In this document: positions 1 to 13,975 of the stretch, in pieces
How the letters are laid out: every line of letters starts with the position of its first letter
Position numbering within the stretch: position 1 is the stretch's first letter
From: Whitmania pigra
Lineage: Eukaryota; Annelida; Clitellata; Hirudinida; Haemopidae
Length of the DNA: 64,000 nucleotides
Direction of reading: 5' to 3'
Assembly (NCBI GenBank): GCA_021613335.1
Contig: JAJTWR010000231.1
Location: 2,512,501-2,576,500 of the forward strand
Position numbers and translations under genes: made by a program
Notes under the pieces: generated by a model
Told to the model about the DNA's origin: nothing
The model's database searches: none
The model's input: only the letters and a program-made list of their open reading frames with translations

Positions 1-2340
1 TCCTCCATCGTACCATCTTTCCATCTACTCGACTTGAAGTTTGTACGGTGCGTACGGTCATTCTTCATGTGTTGCCAAGCAACTGTTGCCATGACGGAAG
101 CGTCTCCTGAAAAGTCGGATGTCGAATTATCAAGATTTTATTACGGCCTTATTACTTTGTTTTCCTTGCTTATTCTCTACTCTCATAATTATTCTCAGAA
201 TATTTTGTTCCAATATAAAATGTTTTATATTCAGCCATTTCATTTCATTAACGACAGTTTAGCATTGTTTCCTCGTTCAACTTTTAAATTCTTCCGAAAA
301 GCAGAAATATTTTGTTCGAATAAAGTGCGAAGTTGAAGTCATTGTTTATGTTTTAACATCTTAAAACAAGTGTATCCTAAAATAAATCTAAACATTTTAA
401 ATTAAATTTAATTTTAATTGGCAGTAAAATCTATCAACTGCCATGCTGTAATGTGGCAAATCGATTAATGTGTTCACATTATTTACTTATTTATCTCTTA
501 TATTGCCTCATATTTACCTCTTATCATCATCATCATCATCATAACCATATCCATTTTCTTGTGAAACCTCCGATCTTCTTTTTACAAAATTGCTTTATTG
601 TTCATCAATGTACATTCATAATTTATGCAATAATTAGAATAATTATGTTATATAAATTATTCTAATTTATATTAATATTACCAATTATATTATATAAATA
701 AAAATTTTTATTACAATTACAATATTATATGAATTATAAGTTATATTACAATTACCAATTATATTTTATAAATTATAATTTATATTACAACTATCAATTA
801 CATTATATAAATTATAATTTTTATTACAATTACAATATTATATGAATTATAAGTTATATTGCAATTAACAATTACATTATGTAAATTATAATTTATATTA
901 CAACTACCATTGACCACCGGTACCATCGCTACCTCCTAGGAGTTGGTAGCAGATGTTTTCAAGTCGGCACAGGCACATCTTAATAACTTAATGCACCGGC
1001 TTCCTTGAATTCTGCGGAGTCTTAGGCATGGCCGTGTTAATAATGACGAATGAATGAACTTTCGACCAGACGTAATTCGTGCTTCACATCTCAATGACTC
1101 CCCTCCTGTTTATCGTTTATAGTAGTTGTTCTTGTTTTTTTCGTGTTATAAAATTATTAATTTTTAATATTCGTCACATGTTCATATTTATTTCTGTTTT
1201 TACTATTTATTAGTATTTGTTAGTATTCTTACATTTTTATTGTTGCTGCTGTTGTTTGTAATTATGTTGATAATTTGCTGTAATCTCTACATCTTACGAT
1301 TTAGATTAATATATATAACATGTTTAAGGCATATCATGTATGATATATTATCATCACCATCATCATCGTCATCATCATCGACCTGAGCGTAATCATCAAC
1401 AACATCATTGTCATCCCAGGAGCCATCATTCCAGCTCTCAGTAGATTGGTCGTTACTTGGCAACGCGGTTGGCTTAGAAACGCTGATGACGTGAGGAGAG
1501 GAAAATAAAAATTACTTACCTAAGCATCATCCGTGCTGAATTCATTGTCCCCAATTTCCAGGCACCAGAGGGCTTCCATATCGTTGCCTCATGTGTGACT
1601 TGCTTAGGTAGGAAGCTCATGGACTAACGCATTGTCGTCGTCGTCGTTATTATTGTTGTTGTTGTTGTTGTTATTGTAGTTGTTCAGTTGTTCTTGTGTT
1701 GTTCAGTTGTTCTTGTGTTGCTGCTAGTGTGGTCCGAAACACATTAAAGCAGGGTCGTAATTATCGCAATCGGCATTCTAAATTATTAAATAAATTAGTA
1801 AATAAATTAATTAATAAATTAGTAAATAAATGATTGTTCGAAGCACGAAGAGTCACGAAGTGTGCTTGTATTTCCTGACAGAATATTATTCTGAGCCTCC
1901 ATATGCATTGACACGCTTTCGAGATTATTCGGGTCGCGCGAGATGAATGATAATGATTGCAATATATTCGTGCTGATGGATAACTTTCGAGTTGAGGAGG
2001 TGAATTCGTGCCTCTGGGTGGTCTGAGTAGATCAGAATTTGAGGACATCTCTTATCGCACAACATCTAAGTCCTTTCATGTCCAACAAAGTTCAGTTATT
2101 TCTCGCATGAAACATCGCTATTACTATCACTGTCATAGAACCATCATCATCATCATCATCATCATCATCATGCCCGTCATCATTATAGTGGTTATCATCA
2201 CCACCGTCACACCACCAAACAGCGCGGTAACCGTTACCATCATCATCACCATTATAATAAACTTAATTTTACAGAAATAAAATATCAACTTTGTTTCACT
2301 AAGGGATGGTTTGTGATTTCCGAATGAATTCATTCATGAT
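1..2340. other. Gene-free AT-rich repeat region
   Basis: I see no convincing gene here; open frames are short and of low complexity. From about 690 to 905 an AT-rich unit (ATTATATAAATTATAATTTA-like) is repeated imperfectly with a period near 40-65 bases. Short (ATC)n tracts lie at 523-541, 1350-1380 and 2140-2170, and a (TTG)n tract near 1640-1680. The stretch 1510-1640 is of higher complexity and unclassified. Confidence 0.6.
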
Positions 2341-2625
2341 TTCATTCATTTATAACACATGATGTTAACATAACGCATTATAAATGAATAACATTATGTA
2401 TTATAAATGAATAAATAACATAACGTATTATAAATGAATAACATTATGTATTATAAATGATAACGTATTATAAATGATAACGTATTATAAATAAATAACA
2501 TTATGTATTATAAATGATAACGTATTATAAATGAATAACATTATGTATTATAAATGATAACGTATTATAAATAAATAACATTATGTATTATAAATGATAA
2601 CGTATTATAAATAAATAACATCACG
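2341..2625. repeat. AT-rich minisatellite
   Basis: Repeated units built from two alternating modules, AACGTATTATAAATGA and ATAACATTATGTATTATAA, run about ten times with small differences. No coding content. Confidence 0.8.
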
Positions 2626-2811
2626 TGTTATGAAAGCAGCTCTCGTGTTCCTGCATGAGGCACAGAAATTAACTTTATTCTTAAATCGAGGAGTTTCATT
2701 TTGACGTCACAGGTTGTTGATCATCTCCTCCGTCGTAGTCATCATCGTCATCACCTCCTCATCAACAACCACATATCATCACCATCGAGCAATGCAGCGG
2801 TCGTAATCATT

Positions 2812-2997
<186 letters not shown>

Positions 2998-3059
2998 GTT
3001 GATGTGATGAAGCGGATGTCATAGCGTGAGTGAGAAGATCGCGTGATGTTTTGATGGTC

Positions 3060-3184
3060 CAGCAATACGAAGCAATACGAAGCAATACGAAGCAATACGA
3101 AGCAATACGAAGCAATACGAAGCAATACGAAGCAATACGAAGCAATACGAAGCAATACGAAGCAATACGAAGCAATACGAAGCA
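3060..3184. repeat. 10-bp tandem repeat (AGCAATACGA)n
   Basis: Twelve virtually identical copies of AGCAATACGA in a row. Because 10 is not a multiple of 3, all frames cycle through the same 10-residue pattern, which explains the long periodic reverse-strand open frame. The copies show almost no divergence, which points to a recent or actively homogenised expansion. Confidence 0.95.
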
Positions 3185-4460
3185 CTGGTAAACAACTTAC
3201 TTCCAATCCCCAGCAACCACGGTTCCTCAGGACTGTCGCGATGGAAGGACGGTAAAATCGAATGCCTCGTCTGTGAACGAACGAGATGGACAATAGTTTG
3301 AAAATTCTGGAGAGTGTATCAATATTTCTATTCGATGTTTATACTACAATGACATTTCGATTACAAATATGTTATGACGTTACCTTACCATATGTCGCCT
3401 TAATAACATTGTTGCAGGATAATATTCTCATATTTGCCATCACCACTCACATAATTATCGACGTTATCATAGTCGTCATCACCACTACCACTATCGCCAT
3501 CATCATCACCATCATCATCATCATCATCACAACCGTCCCCACCACCACCATCATCATCATCATCATCATCAGATGAGTGAAAGTGGTTTTACAAGCTCTC
3601 CTCCTGCTGCTTCTTCATTGTGATTCATGGATGGATCCAATGGTCACGTAGCCACCAGTCACGTGATCTTCACCTGCAGTTTGACTGCAACGGCGACAAC
3701 GACTGACTGCAGACATTTCGAGCGGACATTAACAATGTTATACGCCGTTGCCATGGCGAGGGAACGTCCAGAACGATATTTCAATTTTCTTGCCTCTTAT
3801 TCTTCTAATTCTATGCATCGCATGATGATGATGATGATGATGCCGGAGGATGAGCAAAAATGAATGAATGAATTAAAGCATTCTAACAATGCACCGGTCG
3901 ACGATGAATGCTAATTACTGCAAGAAAATGTTCCACCGGATGACAATTGGATGATGGTAATGATGATGATGATGATGATGATGATTATGATGACGACGTC
4001 ATTTTAATAATTATTATCGCTAATTTCTCAGGAATAGTAGATAAATTTGAATTTATAGATAAAGAAAATAATTAGTAAAATGATAACATACTTACTTCTA
4101 AGCATACTTAATTTATCAAGAATTTTACACCGGAAAAAAGTTGAAATCCATAACTTGTGATGAAGTTTACAAATTAAATTATTTGGATATTTCAAATGAC
4201 AATCACAACTTCATAACTCGAGTCATTGACAACATGACAATAGCGATGATGGTGATGGCGTTCATGATAATGATGACGGAAAAGAGAAACAAGGAGAAGA
4301 GAAAGAAATTATGAGACAGGAAGGGTGACGATGAGGACGACGAAGATGATGTTGTGAAGGAAGAACCTGAGCGCATGCGTCCGCCTTGATTGCGCCGATT
4401 ATGAATTCGTAACACGTAGTGGAGATATTGACGCTGCTCGGAGAGAGGAATAAAATGAGA
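3185..4460. other. Non-coding DNA upstream of the IRF2BP gene
   Basis: No gene is recognised. The stretch holds (ATC)n/(ACC)n-type simple repeats at 3470-3572, an (ATG)n tract at 3822-3842 and another at 3957-3985. The part nearest the gene (4200-4460) is mixed-complexity sequence that could hold its promoter. Confidence 0.5.
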
Positions 4461-4462
4461 GC

Positions 4463-4471
4463 TATATAAAT
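4463..4471 (+). promoter_or_regulatory. Possible TATA box of the IRF2BP-like gene
   Basis: The sequence TATATAAAT lies 358 bases upstream of the proposed start codon at 4829, which would leave a 5' UTR of roughly 330 bases. In such AT-rich DNA a match can occur by chance, so this is a candidate only. Confidence 0.3.
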
Positions 4472-4828
4472 GCTTGGCCTTTTTTTCTATCATCGTCCGA
4501 TCTCGAATGCGGGAAGCATGCGTGCCGAGAAAATGAAGTGAAACGTCAGACTTTTAAAACATTTCAGAGTCATGTGGAATTCTTTAAAAACTGAAAGCAA
4601 AGAAACAATTTCATTAGGTTGGTTAAGCGTTAATGAGTGCTCTGTTTTTTGTTTTGTTTTTATTATAACTGATGCATGCGGCGATTGACAAGTGATTGAA
4701 ACACTGATGTGGTCGGTGATTGAATTTATTTTGACATTCTCGTGTAACTCATTCGCACGTTCTTCTAAACACGAACAGACAAGGAAGAAGACATCGTTAC
4801 TTAAACTCCATCGATCGAACAACTTGTC

Positions 4829-7194
4829 ATGATGTCCCTTCAAAGCGGATCCAGAGCCCCCCAGCGACAACATTGTTACCTCTGCGACCTCCCGAGGACT
4901 CCGTGGGCCATCCTGGTCGACTTCAGTGAACCCGTTTGCAGGGGATGCGTCAACTACGAGGGACCAGACCGTATCGAGATGGTTTGTCATTTCCAGCGAC
5001 TGTGAATGAGTGTTACACTTTTAAGATATTCGAATGATTTTTAACTTTCAAAATATGGATTCGTTACTTCTTCGAATAAAAAAAAAACAAAAACAGGTGA
5101 CGTCATTAATCGAGTTCAATCGAAGTCGACAAATTTATGAATGTAGATGTACATGTTTTAACATTTCAAAGAGTAAAATAAAAATAAAATAAAATAATAA
5201 TTAATTAATAACTGCTAATTACCATTTACTAATTATTTTACTATTTATCCTAATCTTCTAATAATTTTAATTCTTCCTTGAAAATCTTGAAGGTCATCGA
5301 CATAGCAAGGCAACTGAAACGACTTCACGGTGTGGAGACAAGCAGAGCAATACCTTACCCCCCTCCGCACACCACCAACAAGGGACCATCGAACATGGGT
5401 CCCATGAGAAACGGAGGAGTGTCGAACAGCATCGATGGTTCGAGCAGCTCTAATCGAGGGGCACCTGGTCCATTGAATTCTTCTCAGCCTCCCCCGGCTC
5501 CTCCAAGGGCTCCACCTCCGAGACACGGTCAGATGATCGATGACCTTCCACTCAGGTTGGGTCTTTCCTCCTACCACTCGATGCTCTCTGCAGGAGTCTG
5601 TCCGCCACCTTTGCCACCAATTCCGCACCCAAACAGATCGGTGACTGTTCCTCTAGGAGCACAACAACCGTCAGGAAACTTGACGGGCATCAACAACAAG
5701 AAATCGGCAACACATTCTCAGCAGGAATGCGATGGAAACATGGGAAGCCCTGGAAATTCCGAAGTGGCTCTAGGGATGTCCAACGGAAGTTACCTGGACT
5801 CTCAGAGCCTCACCCCGAGATCGGTCACTGACACGTTGGCTGTCTTGGGGGGTTGCACACCATTCGAAATAAGACACAAGTCTGACCTCAGTAACACCGG
5901 GAGAGTTTTGGCATTTGAAGCAAAAAGACACGGCTTCGATTACGAGTTAGTCCTTTTTGTCGAACTGCCGATCGGATCTGGTAACGTGTTTAGCAGCGAC
6001 CTCATTCAAAAGCAAATAGCATCCGGTTCTGGCGTGGATCCTGCATTTAAAGACTTTGCATCGTCACTGGCAACATCTTTCAAGCACCTCCAATATCGAC
6101 TGAAACCAGACGGTGATGAATGGAGAGCTCTTGTGGAACTTCTCAACGAGCAGGTGCGATCCTTTGCAGAGCCAGTTAAGAAGGACAATCTTCCTGTTCC
6201 TTCAGCACCGTCTGTTGAGTCGATAATGGGCCTCCAGCGCTACATTAGCGCTCAGTCGATGCGTCTGGCTAACGTTCTCCAGCAGGTCAAAAGAAAGTCT
6301 TCGGCTGCCAACCTAGATGAACTCGAACTGGGGCAGATGTGCAAAAGACTCGGAATTGATTTTGGTCGTCGTCATATGTGGATGCAAGCTGAGGCTCTGA
6401 AGATGTCTTTGCAGAATGCTGCAGCCGTCGGTTTAGCAGGAGGCGCGGGGGGCATAGCATCCTCGCTTCTATCCTCGCCCTCCGCCAGGGCAGCGGGTGT
6501 CGACCCCAGTGTTTGTTTTCCCCTTCTGCCACCTCCACTCTTGGTTGGCTCCCTCGGACTAACAGGATGTCGAGACACGCCCCCAATCTGCCGCATGTCC
6601 TCCAGTTCACCAGATGACACCAAACAAATCAACGGCTTTGATCCGCATTCTGGTCCTGCAGATCTGAGGAGACGCAGTCCGCCTGCCGGTTTAACCGCGG
6701 GTGGTCGAAGTAGCGTGGAACCAACAGGTGCGGGAATCCACGGTCATCCTCACCACCAGCATCATCAAAATCAACATCACCAGGCATCTATCGAAAACCT
6801 AAGATGCACGCTCTGCTTGGAACGCCTGGAAGACACTCATTTCGTCCAATGTCCTTCTGTTCCCGAACACAAGTTCTGCTTTCCATGCTCCAAGGAAAGC
6901 ATCAAAAGGCAAGGTTGTGGCAGCGAGGTGTACTGCCCCAGCGGTCGAAAATGTCCTCTGATTGGCTCTTCCATACCTTGGGCTTTCATGCTCAACGAAA
7001 TCGAAACCATCCTCGGAGCAACTGCCACTCCTCCGATTTCTTCGTCGTCATCTCTCTCTTCAACGACCTCCTCATCGTCGTCGTCTTCATCCTCTTCACT
7101 AACCACAGCGGCAACAGTGCACCCAACAGTATCCTGTTCTTCGTCGATCGAGGATACAAAAGACTTGAAAATCAAAAAAGAAAAGGAATCTTAG
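4829..7194 (+). CDS. IRF2BP-family transcriptional co-regulator (two exons)
   Basis: Homologue of vertebrate IRF2BP1/IRF2BP2/IRF2BPL, nuclear co-repressors with an N-terminal zinc finger and a C-terminal RING-type finger. Exon 1 is 4829-4981 and exon 2 is 5293-7194; the 311-base intron has GT...AG ends and joins in frame, giving about 684 aa. The N-terminal finger is C16-x2-C19 and C37-x2-C40 with the family motif [11 protein letters not shown]; across the junction the protein reads [13 protein letters not shown], matching the family. The middle is Pro/Ser-rich with conserved-looking islands. The RING-like finger spans about residues 556-605 (CTLCLERL ... FCFPC ... CPL), followed by a Ser-rich tail. 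Two adjacent in-frame ATGs (4829 and 4832) make the exact start uncertain by one codon. The family is certain; the split into three vertebrate paralogues is later, so no paralogue symbol is given. Confidence 0.93.
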
Positions 7195-7645
7195 AAGATT
7201 TCAATGCGATGTTACATCTCATGAGAAGTCATGTCATGATGACGTCATGTCATGATGATGTCATGTCATGATGATGTCATGCTTATAATGATGCTGCTGC
7301 TGGTGATGATTTTGATGTGATGGTGATAGTTGAATTTGTGCAATCCGGACTTCACACTCTCACGCTTTTAGATTTCAACTCCACTTTCTCGTGTTGTGAC
7401 GTAGACAGGTAACTTGATACAGGTGATCGAGATATGTTGGCTGTGTCCTTCCTCGATGAATCATTATTCAAAAAGATTGACAATTAATATTAATGGAGCG
7501 TCAATTAATATGCACGAATATTTTATAAATTTGAATTTGTTTACATTTGCCGACAACTTGTGTGCGATTGTTACTTAATTGATAATTAGTAATGTTTGTT
7601 TTTAACCTGAATAAACTTTCCTGTAAACGAACTCGTTTCTTTGAG
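7195..7645 (+). other. 3' UTR of the IRF2BP-like gene with candidate poly(A) signal
   Basis: After the stop codon there is a short imperfect repeat of CATGATGATGTCATGT units (7228-7280), including one perfect TGACGTCA palindrome. An AATAAA hexamer lies at 7610-7615, just before the large ATGG satellite, and is the best poly(A) signal candidate. Confidence 0.5.
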
Positions 7646-8450
7646 ACGGATGGATGGATGGATGGATGGATGGTGGATGGTGGATGGATGGATGTATGGA
7701 TGGATGGATGGATGGATGGATGGGTGGATGTATGGATGGATGGACGGATGGATGAATGGGTGGATGTATGGATGGATGGATGGATGGATGGATGGATGGA
7801 TGGATGGATGGATGGATGGATGGATGGATGGATGGATGGATGGATGGATGGATGGATGGATGGATGGATGGATGGATGGATGGATATGATGGATGGATGG
7901 ATGGATGGATGGATGGATGGATGGTGGATGATGGATGGATGGAGGATGGATGGATGATGATGGATGGATGCTTGGATGATGGATGGATGGATATGGATGG
8001 ATGGATGGATGGATGGATGGATGGATGGATGGAGGATGGATGATGGATGGATGATGGATGGATGGATGGATGGATGGATGGATGATGGATGATGGATGGA
8101 TGGATGGATGGATGGATGGATGGATGGATGGATGGATGGATGGATGGATGGATGGATGGATGGATGGATGGATGGATGGATGGATGGATGGATGGATGGA
8201 TGGATGGATGGATGGATGGATGGATGGATGGATGGCTGGATGGATGGATGGATGGATGGATGGATGGATGGATGATGGATGGATGGATGGATGGATGGAT
8301 GGATGGATGGATGGATGGATGGCTGGATGGATGGATGGATGGATGGATGGATGGATGGATGGATGGATGATGGATGGAGGATGGTGGATGGATGGATGGA
8401 TGGATGATGGATGGATGGATGGATGGATAGTAGATAGATGAATGGATGAA
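7646..8450. repeat. (ATGG)n satellite, about 800 bp
   Basis: A tetranucleotide array of ATGG with scattered slippage (GGTGG, GATGATGG) and point variants. All frames are open because the unit has no stop in any phase, giving artificial MDGW and HPSI repeat proteins. It is the longest array in the window and follows the IRF2BP-like gene by only 30 bases after the candidate poly(A) signal. Confidence 0.97.
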
Positions 8451-10260
<1,810 letters not shown>

Positions 10261-10277
10261 ATAAGATGGACAGGCGG

Positions 10278-10528
10278 ATTGTAATTGTAATTGTATTTCA
10301 TTTACACCATATTTATTGTAATTGTATTTCATGTACACCATATTTATTGTAATTGTATTTCATGTACACCATATTTATTGTAATTGTATTTCATTTACAC
10401 TATAAGCGCTTCTTGGAACCATTTACATTGTGCTCTCTCCATTGGGGCAGTGCAGGCAGGGTTTCGAACGCGACACATTACGACTGTATGCAGGCAGGTA
10501 ACCCATTCGTCCAACCTGCACGCCTGAA
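10278..10528 (-). mobile_element. tRNA-derived SINE, copy 1 (tail expanded)
   Basis: On the minus strand the element begins near 10528 with a GCGTGCAGGTTGG-type head. A pol III A box, TGGACGAATGG, is at 10513-10503 and a B box, GTTCGAAAC, at 10469-10461. The body continues with the GTAAATGGTTCCAAGAAGCG module shared with the other copies. The 3' tail, whose unit is AAATACAATTACAA-like, is repeated about four times (10278-10400), so tail slippage has lengthened it. Confidence 0.8.
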
Positions 10529-10650
10529 TGGATGGACGGACGGACGGACGGACGGATGGACGAATGGGTGGATGGACGGATGGACGGATGGGTGGATGGA
10601 CGGATGGACGGATGGGTGGACGGGCGGACGGAAAAATAGATGGATGGAAT
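10529..10650. repeat. (ATGG/ACGG)n tract next to SINE copy 1
   Basis: A mixed ATGG, ACGG and GTGG tetranucleotide tract that abuts the 5' head of the SINE. It resembles the larger satellites at 7646 and 18880 but is more degraded. Confidence 0.8.
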
Positions 10651-12230
10651 GAAAATAATATATGGAAAGGTTAATGACTGAGTCTGATGCCTTTGCAGAA
10701 GCTGGATTAGGTTTCGATGTGTCCAGCTAATGGAAAGATCTGTCTAATGGCCGACCTACAATTAAACCATACAAAACACATGTGGCCGGCATCATCAGAG
10801 CGTGTAATTTTCTTTCCCGTGAATCTTCACGCTTCTCTGATTTCCTGGAAGTTTAAAGTTGATGCCTTTTCTGGCACTTTTCGCAAGATATTTCTATTCT
10901 AAGCACCGCTATTTTTGATTTAAAAGTTTTGTTATTATTGAAAATTTGTGTTTACAAACAATTGTCAGTTTTTAATTAAATGATTATATTAATTAATCAT
11001 ATCAATTTTATTGCAAATTGTAATTTAAAATTATTAGAATAAGTTTGATTTTGTAACAACATCGTTATAAACTTATGACCTCTTAAAAATAAAATTGCGA
11101 TGTAATAGTTGTTTATAGAACAAGCAGGATAAAAACAACTTTGTTGTGATAACAACAGTGATTATCATTATATTATTGTGATTAGAATTTCTTGCTTCGT
11201 CGATCGTGTTGTTGTTTGAAGTAACGACACAATAAAACTGCAGTTTCAACCGGATTGATCCGTAAGCTGTCGTTGAATGTTGATGTTGTCATTGTTGTTG
11301 TTGAATGTTGTTGTTGTTGTTGTTGTTGAATATTGTTAAATGTTGTTGCTATTGAATGTTGTTGTTGTTAATGTCGTTGTTGTTGTTGAATGTTGTTAAA
11401 TGTTGTTGTTGAATGTTGTTAAATGTCGTTGTTGTTGTTGAATGTTGTTAAATGTTGTTGTTGAATGTTGTTAAATGTTGTTGTTGAATGTTGTTGTTGT
11501 TATGTGTTATATTCAAGCTGGTTCAGCCAACGGATTTTATAAGAAATTTCATTGTTTCGATATAAGTTTTAACGGAATTAAAAATTATTTTAACTTTTTA
11601 TCGCGTGATTTGGAAGTTCTTAAGAAATGAATTCTTTATTGTTTATTTGATTATTAAAAATAAAAAATTATTTTCTTGTTATTTTACTTGTTTTAAGTAT
11701 TTCAAGTTGTCCATACATGCTTGCTGATAGGATGTGTTTATTCAATTGTTGAAGATATTGAAATCAATATCTGATTATCTAATTTTACCAATTTCATAAT
11801 TTGACATTGCTATTTTTCACTGCTTATTAAAATTTCAAAATTCTAGTAAAATAATGCCACACTTAAATAATAAGTTTTTTGATTTGGCTTCAATGGATCC
11901 TTAGACATGAATGCAACTTGTTCTGAATGTTTTCTCCTTGTGCTGAATATTTCGATTTAGTATATCAATATCAATGTCAGCCCCGAAACACTTTTAAGTG
12001 TCAAGAATGTTCATTACCGTAATTTGACGTCTGTTGAACCCAAGATAAGAATCCGAGTTGAAAATGGATTATTCTTTCTCTGCACTTCCGCCCTCAGAGA
12101 TGAGGTGCGCAAACCACTGCACAATGGACATTTAAAAAAGTCACTTTGTACACCATACAATATAATACAATATACACCAAATATCTGCTTTTTAAATGAA
12201 TCGGCTCTAAAAAAAAAAGAAAGTAGTAAC
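10651..12230. other. Intergenic AT-rich DNA
   Basis: No gene seen. A (TTG)n-based minisatellite (GTTGTTGTTGAATGTTGTTAA) occupies 11270-11505. The rest is AT-rich and without open frames of interest. Confidence 0.55.
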
Positions 12231-12450
12231 TAAATAAATGTCCTCTCTACAATCCGACTCTTTTCCACCATCAGTTTTGCGTTTTCTGCTTGTGATGCTT
12301 CCTCATGAGGTAAGCGCCAGAGAGGGCTGATATCGGCAAGCCGAGGCCATGCCAAGAAGAATACAATTTCGAAGAGATAATTCCTCTCCAGTTGCATGTA
12401 ACGAATGTCGTCATACAAACCTGAAGAGAAGGGAACTCGCTTGGATAGTT
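12230..12450 (-). other. Unclassified higher-complexity segment, possible exon or repeat end
   Basis: On the minus strand a good acceptor-like sequence (pyrimidine-rich, TTCCCTTCTCTTCAG) ending at 12421 precedes about 180 bases that stay open in two frames, one of which could encode a short hydrophobic stretch followed by basic residues. I cannot find a partner exon or assign a family. It directly abuts the (ATT)n array, so it might instead be the 3' end of an uncharacterised repeat. Confidence 0.25.
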
Positions 12451-12477
12451 GTTTATCATCCAAATATTACGAATGTC

Positions 12478-12634
12478 TAAATTATTATTAATATTATTAT
12501 TATTATTATTATTAATATTGTTATTATTATTAATATTATTATTATTATTTATATTATTATTATTGTTGTTGTTATTATTAATATTATTATTATTATTATT
12601 GTTATTATTATTATTATTATTGTTGTTGTTATTA

Positions 12635-12680
<46 letters not shown>

Positions 12681-12748
12681 TATTGTTATTATTATTAATA
12701 ATATTATTATTATTACTATTGTTGTTGTTATTATTGTTATTAATGCTT
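12478..12748. repeat. (ATT)n microsatellite
   Basis: About 270 bases of ATT repeats with occasional GTT and AAT interruptions. It gives spurious poly-Leu and poly-Ile frames. Confidence 0.95.
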
Positions 12749-12844
12749 TTCTTCGGTTTCGAGACTCCATGTTAGGTCATGACCTGATGTTGTAAAAGAC
12801 GAGAGATTAAGACCCTCTTAAGTCATTCCTATCGTCACTTCCCT

Positions 12845-13110
12845 GTTGGTAATAATTATAAACATATTTAATGGCTTTGTTGGTAATAATTATAAACATA
12901 TTTAATAGATTTTCTGGTAATAATTATAAGCATATTTAATAGACTTTCTGGTAATAAATATAAGCATATTTAATGGCTTTGTTGGTAATAATTATAAACA
13001 TATTTAATGGCTTTGTTGGTAATAATTATAAATATATTTAATAGATTTTCTGGTAATAATTATAAACATATTTAATAGACTTTCTGGTAATAAATATAAA
13101 TATATATAAC
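12845..13110. repeat. AT-rich minisatellite, period about 39
   Basis: Roughly seven copies of a unit containing TGGTAATAATTATAAACATA followed by TTTAATAGATTTTC or TTTAATGGCTTTGT. Two unit types alternate. Confidence 0.85.
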
Positions 13111-13660
13111 AACTTTAGAAATATATCATCAAATGTTTGTATTCGTTCCGTTGTTATTAAATAATTAAATTCACAATATCTGGGTATTTCTCTGTAAACT
13201 TTATGCAGATTTTATTGGAAAGACATTTAATAAGATTAATAGCGCATATATAAATAATATTGTTATAAAATATCTTATATATTTTTAATGTTATCATGTT
13301 GCGTTAACGTTAGTAATTCATAAGAAAATGATTATGAATTAGACAGAACATGGTTGCTAATTTAATAAACGATGAAGAAGCAATTCAAACATTTTTGTAG
13401 CCATAAAAGAGAACACAAAATTAAAATATTACGGTAAAAAGAAAAAATCTGTTTGTGCTAACTATAGTTACTCTAACTATTTTATTGGGAGGTCACCAAT
13501 TTCTAGCTTTGTTAGGTCCTCCAGCAGAGAATGTTCCTCTAAACTAGGATGCCTCGTCGCATTGACTCGGTATTGCAGTACAACTGGGAACGGCTTTCAA
13601 ATTGAGCAGGTAGTACAGTAGTTATTAAAACATTAGCATAATATATTAATGCATGCACTT
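13111..13660. other. Unclassified AT-rich DNA
   Basis: No gene or repeat family recognised. 13470-13620 has higher GC content than its surroundings but no coding pattern I can defend. Confidence 0.4.
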
Positions 13661-13975
13661 ATAAAACATATATGTTTATCTGAAATTATGTTTATTGGCA
13701 CACCCACTCGCCTCAAAACTCTGTCGCCTCCTCTTTCTATAAGCCACTCAACTTCGCCAACCGGTACATAAATCATCCCTGCCAAACAGAGGCTTCTCGT
13801 ACGCCTCTCCAGCTGTCTGGAACAGACTTCCTTCCACCGCCAGAGCCCAGCCATCCCTGGAACTCTTCAAACGCCACCTGAAGACCCATCTCTTCAGGAC
13901 TTCATGGGACAGCGAAGACACAAGGCGCCTCTGACGCTATGCACATGGCGCTTTATAAATTAATTAATATTATTA
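13661..13975 (+). mobile_element. Internally deleted L2/CR1-like LINE, 3' end
   Basis: The first part (to about 13765) matches the IMFIGTP...LSPP stretch also seen in the reverse transcriptase relic near 29820. The sequence then jumps to the extreme C-terminus of the reverse transcriptase ORF (13788-13934): RGFSYASPAVWNRLPS, then LELFKRHLKTHLF, ending at TGA. The central part is missing, so this copy is dead. The 3' UTR CGCCTCTGACGCTATGCACA and an AT-rich (ATT)n tail follow; the same 3' sequence ends the SINE copies in this window. Confidence 0.82.

Noticed and set aside
34..665. Short open frames at the left edge
   Set aside because: No family resemblance, no splice context, AT-rich composition typical of chance frames.
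7225..7280. CRE (TGACGTCA) enhancer cluster
   Set aside because: Only one perfect site; the others are imperfect units of a short repeat in the 3' UTR.
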